64,000 nt of DNA from Persicaria tinctoria. Lineage: Eukaryota; Streptophyta; Magnoliopsida; Caryophyllales; Polygonaceae. A program made the translations under genes and the position numbers. The number at the start of each line of letters is the position of its first letter. Within the stretch, counting starts at the first letter, position 1. A model generated the notes under the pieces. The model saw only the letters and a list, made by a program, of their open reading frames with translations, had not been told where the DNA came from and ran no database searches. Positions 32,970 to 44,092 of the stretch are shown here, one piece after another. The stretch lies in assembly GCA_037127255.1 (NCBI GenBank), contig JBANSL010000007.1, positions 61,923,038-61,987,037 of the forward strand. The letters are read 5' to 3'.

Positions 32970-34337
32970 TAGGGATGACAATTTCACCCGCACCCGACCC
33001 GAACCTGAATCACCCGACCCGAAAAAGTGGGTGAAACCCCGAAAAAAAGCGGGTGGAAAGTCGATGTGGGTGAAGTGGATATGGGTGGTGGGTCGGGTGG
33101 GGTGAAGTTTTTTTTCACCTGCACCCGATCCACCACCCGACCCATCACCCACCACCCGACCCGATCCATATAAAAAATATATATTTTATATAAAAAAATA
33201 TACAAAATACATATATTATGTATAAATTTTTTTTTTACAGTAGGCAACCAGTAGAATGTCTTAACACAAGATCATTCTTGATCATCCTGACGGATGATGT
33301 TACAGAGATCCCTATAAAAAGGGAAACTAGCATTACAATTGGCAGTATTCTTAGCTATAAAATCAGCAGCTTTGTTGGCTTCTCTGTAGCAGTGCTGAGC
33401 TTTTGTTGAACTGAAATCTTTTTGAAGCATTCGAATCTTCTCTACTACTCTCAGTATCTCCCATGGACTTGAGTTCTGATCTTCAATTGCCTTGACAACT
33501 CCGAGACTATCTCCTTCGACTTAGTAATATACAGTATATCTATACTATACATATAAATATAATTATACCCAATATTATATACGGAGTACTATATATATAA
33601 ACACTATTACATATATAATACAGTGTGTGTACACCGACCAAAAAAAAAGAAAGTATATATACTGCACTTCATTAGTATACATAGTAATATACAGTATATC
33701 TATACAAAGTATAATATATGTATAGATAAATATATAATAATATTTACAGAAAGTGTAAATTATATAATATAATATATATTATATTATATATATGCGGGAC
33801 GGGACGAGATTTGCGGGATAAGAAATCTTCGTACCGCGTCCCGTCCCGCATAATTTTTGCGTGACGGGACCGGGACGGGATTCATTATTTTTTTTTTCAA
33901 ATCCCACCGGGATCGGGACGGGAGCGGGATTTGCGGGATTTGTGCCCACCCCTAAGCTTACCTATAGTGGTCTAGTGGTTGATGTTCATCCAAGGTGATT
34001 CGCATTCAAGTCAAACTACTTATTTTCCTTTTGTTTTAGACTTATGATATGTGTTTAAGACTCGTTGCATGTGTTGTTTAAGACTTATTGTATATTTTTA
34101 AGACTTAAATGTGTAAGATTATCATATTTTATACACTTTTTTTTGTACCAAATTGATTGGAATTCAATTACATGCATTTAGGGAAAATCGCCCACATTTC
34201 ACCCATATTTCATCCATTTCACCCGATCACCCGATGGACATGGGTGAAGTGGATATGGGTGGGGTGATGGGTCACCCATCGTGGGTCGGGTGAAATGGGG
34301 GTCCATCCACCCACCACCCGACCCATTGCCATATCTA
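32970..34337. mobile_element. hAT-type composite element rich in CACCCGACCC
   Basis: The ends TAGGGATGACAATTTCACCC and the inverted ...TTGCCATATCTA are imperfect inverted repeats. The flanks AGTGCGGG (32962-32969) and TGTGCGGG (34338-34345) match at 7 of 8 bases, an 8-bp duplication as in hAT. Subterminal zones are CACCCGACCC-rich. The interior contains a LINE RNase H fragment, an AT-rich tract, and a smaller GGGACGGGA-rich repeat (33793-33955). Confidence 0.65.
33228..33520 (-). mobile_element. 5'-truncated LINE fragment (RNase H end)
   Basis: On the minus strand the end of a plant LINE RNase H domain is readable (SPWEILRVVEKIRMLQKDF, then CYREANKAADFIAKNT), followed by a stop and an A-rich tail corresponding to the T run at 33228-33238. 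No clear target duplication. Confidence 0.75.
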
Positions 34338-34403
34338 TGTGCGGGTACTAAACTATAGAAAAAGAGAAAAGAAAATGAGTAGAGGTTTCCTATGAGTTAT
34401 GAC

Positions 34404-34857
34404 TAGACCTGTCAAAACACAACCCGACCCGGTCGACCCGACCCGACCGCCCGGAAAATTTTCGACCCGAACCCGAAAATTTTGACCCGGAAATTTTTTT
34501 CGACCCGAACCCGAAAAACCGGAAATTTTCCGGGTCATCTGGGTTTCGACCCGGTGACCCGATTGACCCGGTAATTTTGACCCGATTTTACCCGATTGAC
34601 CCGGTGACCCGGTTGATTTTTAATTAAATATAATTAATTTTTTTTATATATAATTAAAATTTATTGCAAAATTATCAAATCATGATTTTTTTAATTTAAA
34701 AAGGAAAAAATTGACAAATCCGAAATCGACCCGAAATGACCCGAAACCCGGTCAAATCCGGGTTCTAGTCAACCCGGAAATATCCGGAACCCGTTTTACC
34801 CGAGACCCGAAGTGACTCGGCCCGAACCCGACCCGAATGACCCGTTTAATAGGTCTA
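34404..34857. mobile_element. hAT MITE, GACCCGA-rich, in the TERT promoter
   Basis: The ends TAGACCTGTCAAAAC and ...CGTTTAATAGGTCTA are inverted. A perfect 8-bp duplication GTTATGAC lies at 34396-34403 and 34858-34865. The 454-bp element is packed with CCCGACCCG-type runs on either side of an AT-rich core. It ends 209 bp before the TERT start codon. An inverted relative is at 45834-46255. Confidence 0.95.
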
Positions 34858-34865
34858 GTTATGAC

Positions 34866-35066
34866 CCATGATGTCCTAAATATTTACCTAATATAAAAAA
34901 AAAAATTCCGAGAAATCCACACTGACATTGGTTTACACTTTACAGCTCTCGGAAAACGAAGCGTTCAAAACCCTCAACTTTAAATTCCCTGTCTGTCCGT
35001 TGAATCGTCTCGAGCAAGCTTCAATTTCTTTGGCGCCCTAATTTCTCTGTCTTCGGTCAGTCGCAG
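34866..35066 (+). promoter_or_regulatory. TERT proximal promoter and leader
   Basis: About 200 bp between the MITE and the ATG. A weak TATA-like TAATATAAAAA lies near 34889. AAAACCCTCAAC at about 34966 is close to, but not, a perfect telo-box. The start of transcription cannot be fixed. Confidence 0.4.
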
Positions 35067-36318
35067 ATGACCGGAGAAAGGAAATGGGTGCCCGACGTTC
35101 TTTGGCGACTCTCCAAAGGCCGAGCCCTCACCCTCTCCGAAACCATCCTCCGCTTGGTACCTGCTGAGTGCACCTGTAAGATTCGAAGCAAAAGCAAGTG
35201 CTTGCATTGTTGCTTCCGTGATGGATCCGACGATAATCCCCTTTCTTATCTGCTCCGACCCGACGACCCGCCCGATTACCGTAGTTTGCTCAACCGCTGC
35301 TACCTCATTGTCCCTCGAAACGCTCCACCGCTCCCCCGGGACTCCCTACCCGGCCGCCGCTGGTCACATCTCCAGGTCTCTTTCTACCCTTCTTTCTAAA
35401 ATTTCAAACTTTGCTTAGGTTTGCGCAATTTTACAGTTTGGAATTCAGGTTGGCTTTGCGATCCCTATTTTTGTATTTTATGAGGTGATCAGTCTTATAA
35501 GATGTACAAGACATGAAATGTGCTTGATTTTGGATGATGATTTTTTGAATTTCAGATTGTTAGGAAGTCAATTGAGACAATTTTGGTTGAGCAACCTCGA
35601 TCTTCGAATGTGTTATGCTGTGGCTATGACAAGGTTTTATCTTTCCCTTTTGCTGATGTATATTTTAGTCTTGCACTATACAGGTGTTACTGAATTGCTA
35701 AAAGCCTACAATAATGGTGCCTTTATTATCCTAAGTATGAATAATTCTTTTGATCCTAGAGCACCTGCATTGTCACAGTTTCCACTTCGTATGAAAGGTA
35801 ATTGTAGAACTTCATTAATCATGGTGGGTGCAGCAATGATGAATTTCTTGTGTTCTGTTGAATTTTATTTTCTATTGATCAACTATTTGTTATTGGGTCA
35901 TCACAATCTGATGGTTTTTTTACTTCACAATACAAATTATTCACCTTTTAGATAATAAAGCTTTGAACTAATGTTACCAGTTGAAGGATTTGAGCCCCAA
36001 TGCAAAGCTTCTTATCTCTTCAGCATGGGATCTGGCCTCAGAAAGGGTATAGCATCACTTCATTTCTTACTGATTGTATTGAGATGTGAGTGTAGATTGC
36101 TTTTATCTTTTCCATGTCATCTTCTTGATTTCTTTCAGTATGACATATACAGGTTGGGGAAACAATGATGAGTTATCTGCTCTGCCACACATCCATATTT
36201 TCGCCCATCCCTTGTGGTAAATACCAGCAGTTAGCCGGTCCTCCTGTTAGTGGTTTGATCACAGGGTTTCCAAGGCATATTTCTGAACCAGAAAGCTGGA
36301 GTGGTTCAGCTAAAAAAG
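35067..36318 (+). repeat. TERT TEN block, copy 1 (exons 1-4)
   Basis: Exons of 309, 78, 66 and 166 bp; introns of 180, 347 and 106 bp. It has the only recognisable start codon of the gene. Compared with copy 2 it carries several substitutions at sites that look conserved in the family (for example CHTSIFSPIPCGKYQQL where copy 2 has LHTSIFLPIPYGKYHQV). Confidence 0.85.
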
Positions 36319-39300
36319 GTTAAAATCATATCTAGTCCGAGCAAGTTGCTTTACTTTGGTGTTTTCCCTGTGTAATTTATATTTTCAGGCTCCAAGAGGA
36401 AGAGAAGAAGAGAAAACAGAGGCAACTCAATTCATAAGAAACCATCATGTGTATCGTCATCCCAAGTTGAGGTTCCATGGCAACTCTGTGGAGGCCAAGC
36501 CCTCACCCTGGGTGAAACAATCATGGGCTTGGTACCTGGAAAGTGCTTCTGCAAGATGGAAAGTAAAAGAAAGTGGAAATGCTTGCATTGTTGCTTCCGT
36601 GAAGGATCCAAAGATAATCCCATTTCTTATCTGCTCCGACCCAATGACCCAGATGATTACCAGATTCTGCTCAATCATTGCTTTGTCGTTGTCCCTGAAA
36701 ACTCTCCTCAGCTTCCCCCAGACTCCTCCTCGGTCTGCCGCTGGTCCCAGTATCAGGTGTCTTTCTACTTTCCTTTTAAAAGTTTTGTGAACTCCTTTTC
36801 CTTTTGCTTACCTTTGCGAATTTCATTTTTGTATTTTTATCTGGGGACGAGTCTTAAAGATATCCTAAAAATTAGTTGTCATTCATTTTGGATGATGCTT
36901 TGTTATATTTCAGATTGTTAGAAGGACAATTGAGACAATATTGGCCGAGCAGCCTCGATCTTCTAATGTGTTATGCTGTGGTTATGATAAGGTTGGGCCT
37001 TTCCCTTTTGCCAATATCAATTGTATTTGTCCTATAAATAAGATGCTGGATTGGTAAAAGCCTAAAACTGCAGCCCTTTGGAATGCCAATTTTTTTCTTA
37101 TATATTTTTTTATCATTCTTTTAATCCTTGTACACTTTTGACTTCTCAATATGTTTGTTCTAAACTCATAGAGTGTCTGCATTATCATAGTTTCTTCTTC
37201 ATAGGAAAGGTAAGCGAAGAGTTGGGAAATAGTGGTTGCTGGCTGGTGCAATCATGGTGATTTCTCTTGTTTCAGTCTAATATTATTTCCTCTTAATCCT
37301 CTGAGCCTTACTGTACTTGCCATGATAAACTCTAATTATTATTGAATGATAGTGCTTAGCACAGCTAGCTTAATAATATCATCAATCTGATGATTTGTTA
37401 TTCTACAATTCAAATTATTAGCCATTGCGACATTGAAGCTTTGAATTACTTTTACCAGTTGAAGGATTTGGGCCCCAATGCGAAGCTTTTAACATCTTCA
37501 GCATGGGATTTCGCCTCACAAAGGGTACATCATCACAAATCTCATGCTGTTTGTGTGGCATTAGGTTTGGACTGCTTTCTCTTCCTCATGGACCCTTGTT
37601 TAATTCCTTTTAGTATGACATATGCAGGTTGGGGAAAGAATAATGAGCTATCTGCTTTTACACACATCAATATTTTTGCCCATTCCTTATGGTAAATACC
37701 ATCAGGTAGCTGGTCCTCCTGTTAGCGGTTTGATAACAGAGTTTCCAAGGCAAAACTCTGATCCAGAAAGCTCGGGCTTTTCTGTACAACCAGGTTATAG
37801 TCATAGCCAGTCTATGCAAGTTGCTTTTCTTTGGTGCTTTCAGGGTTTAAATTTATTCTTATGATCTTGCCTTTATAAGAGAATAGTATTCTGTTGGCTA
37901 TTTTCAGGTTCCAAGAGGAAGAGAGGAAGAGAAAACGGAGACAAATCAAGTCGTAAGAAACTACCATGTATACTCTCATGCCAAACTGAAGGTCCTCAAA
38001 ATTCTTCTGGACGTATTCCCCCTATTGAGGGCACAAGCACAAGTAACAAGAGGCAATGTGAGAGGTGTAAAAGAAATCATTCATTGCTACTCACTCAAAT
38101 ACTCATTTCAGAATCCAATGTGATATTTATTTTCTCATTTGATAAATGCAGAGATGAAGGGTCACAAACAAGTGAGGCAAAACCAAAATCACGGAGCCGT
38201 TTAAGACTTCCAATCAGGCTACGAAAGAGGCCGAAGTTGTTCAGCTCTCATGATGCTAGTTTGGGAAGTCTGTGTATGGAAAGGACCCAATCTGGTAAGT
38301 CAACAACCATAGGAAATGGTCACATTAGCTCGGACCATGCTTTGGAAGAGCATGAAGGCAATCAAGATGTGCTTAAGTTCGGCATTTCGCAAGAGGTGAG
38401 CTAATCTGTTTCTCTTATATGATTTTATAGTTTCCTTTGTTGGAAATAGTTAATTCAGTGGTAAGCAGTAATGAAATTTCATCTCTTGCTTTTGTTGATT
38501 ATTTGGCATTGTGGCATTTGAAATCTTTTTAATAATCTTGTTGACCAGAAAATATGTTATTGCCAAATGAATAATTTAGTTTGAAATTTCTATATTTTCA
38601 GAATCTGTCATTTTGTCCATGTTGTTCAATATTTCAAACATCTTCGGGAGTGCCTAAAGGTGCCCAGATAAAAAGGCAATCTATACTCTACAACTTGGAG
38701 TCTTCACCGAATCTTTTGCCTGAAAGACGTATCCTTTACTAGTTTATCACATTTCGACCGTTGTTTATCTTGCACAAAGATTCTATAATACCAGATGTCA
38801 GTTATGTCTGCACAAATTCTACTTCAATCTTAAATGCCAAGCATAAAAGTATCTTTTGACATCTGTATAGATATCCTAAATTCATTGAAACTTGGTATCG
38901 GTGCCACCAACCATCTTATGAGGGAGATATTTGCTTTGTCAAGCGCCAACTGCAGAGGTCAACCCGATCCACCCAATTACAGTAAAGGATTTCAGTATCA
39001 TGGATCCACTTGCTTGTAATACTATCTTTTCTGATTATCTCTGCACTTTGGAGTTCTATGCCCTCTAATGTTAAGCATAAATCTATCGTTGAATATAAAT
39101 ATGATACGAAAATGAAATATGGATTTGAGGTGCCTACTATCTTATGATTTTTACATTGCCAAATGCCAATCTTCGGAGCCAATCTATTTTCATGTTGTCA
39201 CAGTAAAGGATTTCATTTTCATGAGTCCTATTGCTTTTTTACTGAATTACTTATTAAACTTGCATGTTTAGATGACATTTAGTCCTTTTTGCTACTAACT

Positions 39301-41933
39301 ACAAATGATTAAATACCTCGGGCTAAACTTTTTATATTTTGATGTTTTTGTTCAGATACCACTCACTGCTGAAGTTGCTCAAAGTCCTTAGACATAGAGC
39401 AAAGCATTGCAGATATGAATTGCTTTTGGACAAGCATTGCCCAGTTCCAACCTGGTCAGACAACGAGCTGAATATGTGTTACAACTCTGCAAATGATGTT
39501 GGTTCATTCGTATGGGCTGCGTGTCGAAATATTGTTCCTGCAGATCTATTAGGGCATTCTTCTATCTGGAGAACTATGAGGCGGAATATCAACAAATTTA
39601 TACAACTGCGCAAATTTGAGAAATTCACTATAAAACAGTGTGTTTCCAAATTGAAAATGTCGGAATTCCCAGCTCTGTCAAGCAAATGTTACTCATGCTG
39701 CGGAAGAGGTCAAATGCTTGGTTATGGTAAGAGAGAGAATTCTATTTCAAGTCTGAGGCACAAACTTTTTGAGAGGTGGATGTTTTGGTTCTTTTCACAG
39801 ATTGTGGCTCCAATTATACAAGCCAATTTTTACGTAACAGAAAGTGAACATGGTAAGCAAGAATTGTATTTTTATAGGAAATCCGTTTGGAAAAAGATAA
39901 GTGACCACGCTATTGCTTGCTTAAAGGAGCAAAGCTACAGCACATTAGATAGCAAATCTGTTAGAAACATTTTAAGCAACAGACCATTTGGTTTCTCAAA
40001 GTTGAGATTTTGTCCCAAAGAAATGGGAGTGAGGGCGATAGCGAATCTGAGGGCACCATCAAGAGTTTGCAAGCGAGGAACGGGCTTAACTGTTCAATTT
40101 CAGGGAAGGCAAAGGAAGGCAAGGCCATGCCCAGGAAATGATTCTGCTTTTTATTTGAAGTCTGTGAATCATGGCTTACGTGATATGCATTCTGTGTTCA
40201 GAGTTTTGAGGACTAAGGAGCCAGAAAACTGGGGGTCATCAGTATTTGATTACAATGATATCTATGGAAAGTTGTGCCCTTTCTTTATGAGTGTGAAGAA
40301 AGGAATGAAATCCATGCCTGCTGTTTTCATTGTGGTTTCAGATGTTAAAAAGGCTTTTGATACAGTCAATCAAGATAAACTGCTCAAAATTGTGGATGAA
40401 ATCCTGATGAAGGATGAATATCTTTTGCATAGATCCCATGAAGTTGCTTGCAGGAAGAAATCTTTGTGGGTTTATGAGAATCTAAGGTTGATTAAAGAAC
40501 AGTGTTCAGACTTCAAAGCCTCTATTCCTTCTCGGCCAAGGAGCACTATTGTTGTTGATCAGGTATCCGAATTGTGTTCAAGCCTTGCCTTTATTTTTTA
40601 ACGCACTTGCTTGTTTTTGGAACTCTTGATCTTCAATAGGGGATGAACTAAGTATTAAGCACTTTTTAATCGATGTCTTAAAATAATAATGTTGCAGGAC
40701 CAAAGTCGAAAGATAAGGAAGAAGGAAGCCTACCTTTACCTGGTTGAGCACTTGAAGCACAATGTGTTGCAATTCAATCAATGTTTCTTCTTGCAAAATG
40801 TCGGTATACCTCAAGGAAGTGTTGTATCATCTCTGTTGTGTTCATTATATTTTGGGCACCTAGAAAGGAAAATAATTTTTCCGTTTCTAAAGAAGCAGTG
40901 TGAGGTTAACAATGCATCAGCTGTCAGTCAGAAAAATATTGTTGAATCACCCAATCACACACTACTTCGTTTTATCGATGATTTCATCTTCATCTCCACA
41001 TCTAAAAACCAGGCAACTGGCTTTTTCCGGAGGCTGGAAAGAGGATTCAGGGAGTACAATTGCTACATGAACAAAGACAAGTTTTGTCTGAATTTTGATA
41101 TAGACAACTCATCTGGACTAATGTCCAAGAGGCTTGTTCAAGGTGATGACGGTATCTCACTCATCCAATGGTGTGGTTTACTTATCAATTGTCGCACATT
41201 AGAAGTTCATGCGGATTATACGAGGTACATATAGTATTTTCAATTTGAATGCCCTTTATGCAAACCCTTTCGAAAACTTGTTCTCAAATACCATTATTGA
41301 ACCAGGTACCAGAGCAATCATTTGAGTTCAACTCTTACCGTATGTTGGCAAGGTAGACCAGGACGCCAGTTGAAGGGAAAGCTGTGTGACTATATGCGTC
41401 CCAAGTGTCATCCTATATTCTTTGACTCGAATATTAACTCGCCTCCCATTGTCAGGTTGAATGTCTATCAAGCATTTGTGTTGTGTGCAATGAAATTTCA
41501 TTGCTATGTCCGTGACTTATCTAGCATATGCAAGTTTCAGCCTCGGTTTTACTTCAAAGTCATAGAGAGATCTTTAAGGTAAACTTCAGTTCTTGTTTGC
41601 GCAGTTTAGCAAGTTCAAATTTAGGCACAATAGCTGATTGGCCACCTTTGCATATTCATCAGGTATATGCACAATTTGATCAAGAAGAGGATGAAGTCAG
41701 TCACCCTGAGCTCCGATTGGAAGCCAGTTCTTCAGCTGGTTAAGGAAGAAACCATCTGGCTTGGACGAACTGCTTACGCTAGAGTGTTGAAGAGAAAGCA
41801 TTCGCGTCACAAGGATTTGCTCCGCCTTATAAGATCCGAGTTGGCTGCTCAAGGTGACATTGGGAATTCTCCTTGGCTCAAGTACGCAGTCGATGATTCT
41901 CACTCCTCCTTAATGTGGAAATTGAAGTTCTAA
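35067..41933 (+). CDS. TERT: Telomerase reverse transcriptase with duplicated TEN domain
   Basis: Catalytic subunit of telomerase, which copies the RNA template to add telomere repeats in the nucleus. I read 16 exons: 35067-35375, 35556-35633, 35981-36046, 36153-36318, 36389-36756, 36914-36991, 37459-37524, 37628-37793, 37908-38064, 38152-38395, 38602-38728, 38871-39015, 39356-40562, 40698-41224, 41306-41578 and 41663-41933. All borders are GT/AG and phases agree, giving 1415 residues. Residues 1-206 and about 240-432 are two copies of the TEN region (both with NVLCCGYDK and AGPPVSGLI). Next come a basic linker, the RNA-binding domain with its T motif (FYVTESEHGK), motif 1/2 (LRFCPKEMGVRAIANL), motif A with Asp986, motif C with Asp1153-Asp1154, and a conserved C-terminal extension ending MWKLKF. 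The catalytic triad is intact. Family length is usually about 1100-1250; the excess equals the duplicated block. No stop or frameshift is seen, but expression and exact splicing are inferred. Confidence 0.9.
36389..36756 (+). other. TERT chimeric exon joining the two TEN copies
   Basis: The first ~100 bases encode the basic linker (GSKRKRRRENRGNS, then CVSSSQVEVPW), homologous to exon 9 (37908-38064). From about 36478 the same exon continues as a second exon 1 (QALTLGETIMGLVPGKC and onward), with no splice site between. The junction falls where the linker GTTGAGGTTCCATGGCAACT meets the exon-1 relative GACGTTCTTTGGCGACT, so a short shared sequence may have guided recombination. Confidence 0.85.
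36478..38064 (+). repeat. TERT TEN block, copy 2 (exons 5b-9)
   Basis: Exon lengths 78, 66 and 166 are identical to copy 1, with introns of 157, 467, 103 and 114 bp. Exons 6 and 7 differ from exons 2 and 3 at about 10 of 78 and 9 of 66 bases. The first ~10 codons of exon 1, including the ATG, are absent. Confidence 0.85.
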
Positions 41934-43061
41934 ACCAATTTGATTCCTATTGCAAAAGGAATCACATCGATGATTCTCCGCTCACGCTTGAGGTTTGCCA
42001 TCTACCCTCTCTCAGCTTTCTCCCTCTCCAACAGATTAGAAATGCCTGGTTTTAGAAGCTCCCAACAAGCCTTGTATGCAGCACTTATTTGGTGCATTGA
42101 ATTGGTGAATGTTGAGCTATTTCATTATCCATTTATCCTTGTTTGGTGGATCATGAATCATTGCATTAGCTATCCCATTTCCTGGCTACCTATTATTGCG
42201 GGTCACTGGACTCTGATGAATCATTCAGCCACTTGTATTTCTATAAGCATTTGTTAAAATAAAAATAAAAATGAAAAAAGAAAACAAAACCAAAGTGGTT
42301 TTAGGAATGAAAGGAAGTTATAAAAATGATGTTCGTTTTAGGTGATTTTGATAAACTTTCCCAATTAAAAGGAGTATTTGTAAACACTAATCATTGTGTG
42401 ACATACCCATTTAAAAAGTTGACATGTATTTATGCAAAAAATAAAGGAATCAAACTTACTAATTCCGGAATATTTCCAATAAAAAGCAAACAAGCTACGG
42501 AATACAGTACTCTTTTATTTATTTATTTTAATCTAAAAGCATGTGTTAGATACTTGAATAGGGATTGATCGTTTGTTTACTCGTCCATTGCAATCTCGCC
42601 ATTCCCCTTGTTTGGATGTCAGGAATGGGACGTGGGAGGAGATCATACAGCAGTGGCTGAAACATCATTTCAATGCACACCAATTGCTTCTTCGATTCAC
42701 TGTGAGATTAAAGTGCAGAATACTTGTTTGATGGTAGATTTCTTTTGCAATAGGATTCTTGTGGGCGCTCTCTCCCTTCTTTGTCTCCCGCCTTTCATTC
42801 TCGTTATATTGAATACTTAGATTGGCTCATGAAAGTTTCAAGGATGTACCATATTGGTTAGGGTTTTAACTCACAATTGAGACCTCACTCGAAGTAGATG
42901 CGTATACCGGCCTATAAGTTGATGAGGTTTGTAACGGTTCAGACAACAAGACAAACAACAAAAAGTTAAAAGGTAAACAGTTATCTTTCATACCCAACAA
43001 TTAACCGAATCTCAACGAACTCCGTTTCGCAAAGGTAAATCCCGAGTTAGGTTCAATGGCA
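41934..43061. other. Downstream of TERT, no gene seen
   Basis: AT-rich. AATAAAAATAAAAATG near 42257 may serve as the TERT polyadenylation region. An open stretch at 42608-42820 has no recognisable domain. Confidence 0.4.
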
Positions 43062-43064
43062 TTA

Positions 43065-43889
43065 GAGCATGAGTAACCATGAGTTTTACCTACCTTAAGG
43101 TTATTAAAAGGTATGTCCATGGTTGTGGAGTTTACCTTAGGTAAGGGGTGGGAAGGGGTTACCTTGGTAGGGAGAGGTAACCTATTTCCTTTTTTAATGA
43201 TAAAGTAGGATATTCTCATTTCCATTTAGATTTATTAATTGTAATAGTGTTTAAAATGAAATAAAAATATATTTATATTTTATTATTATTTTAAAATAAA
43301 ATATCCCATTGGTTTAGTTTTATTTTTTTCTATAATTTGAGGTCAAATTTACCCTATATATACCCACATCTTGATCTATTATAATTGCACCACTTTTCTT
43401 AACTATGGATCACAATAATCTAAATACTCCATCCATTCTCAATACGCCTTTAGTATTTACGCATGTTATAATGTTTCTAACTTGTAGAACCAATTCCAAG
43501 GCTATGATCCGAATTTATAGGTAGTTCGATTAGTATTTACGTATGTTATAATATTTCTAACTTTTTTTATTTTAATTTGGATGTAATAAAATATATTTAT
43601 ATTAACTACTTGCTATTTTTATTTATTTTATAAAATTATAAATAAAAAATAATCACAATAATATATGATGATACACATATAATAAAAGGAAATATATGTA
43701 AAGGAAAAGAAAAGTGAAAATAAATTTGAAAAGAGTTAGAAGAGGTTTCTCATTGTTGTAGAGGAAACCTTTCAGAAAGATGTAGAAAAAATAAAAAGTA
43801 TTTTAAATAAAAAATAAATGAATTGTAAAGTTGTGATAGAAAGATGGAAAAAAAGGAGGAAAGTGGTTACCCCGTGGTTGCGGATGGTC
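43065..43889. mobile_element. PIF/Harbinger-like MITE
   Basis: The left end GAGCATGAGTAACCATGAG and the right end ...CCGTGGTTGCGGATGGTC are imperfect inverted repeats, flanked by TTA on both sides (43062-43064 and 43890-43892). The 825-bp interior is AT-rich without transposase. Confidence 0.75.
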
Positions 43890-44092
43890 TTAATCACAAT
43901 CAATTCAGTGCAGAACAAAGACCATTAATGCCTACCTACCAGCATTTCTAGCTCCTATTCACTACAATATACTGGGTATATAGTTCACCAAAGAAAAAAC
44001 ATTACTAGGTATATATGCATATGAAGCTTTGGGAGTTAGACACAGCGACAGACAAACTCAAACTCAATCTCCCCTTGTTCTCTTGCGCTTTT

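Noticed and set aside
33538..33575. Helitron 5' end (TCTATACTATACATA)
   Set aside because: Resembles the classical 5' start but lies in an AT-rich run to the right of the candidate 3' terminus and cannot pair with it.
34960..34975. Telo-box (AAACCCTA) in the TERT promoter
   Set aside because: The sequence is AAAACCCTCAAC, one base off; one imperfect hit is not evidence.
35485..35955. 156-codon open frame as a separate gene
   Set aside because: It runs through TERT intron 1, exon 2 (in another frame) and intron 2, and has no domain.
43440..43560. Possible gene or regulatory repeat (TTTACGYATGTTATAAT duplicated)
   Set aside because: Short duplication inside the PIF/Harbinger-like MITE interior, no other signal.
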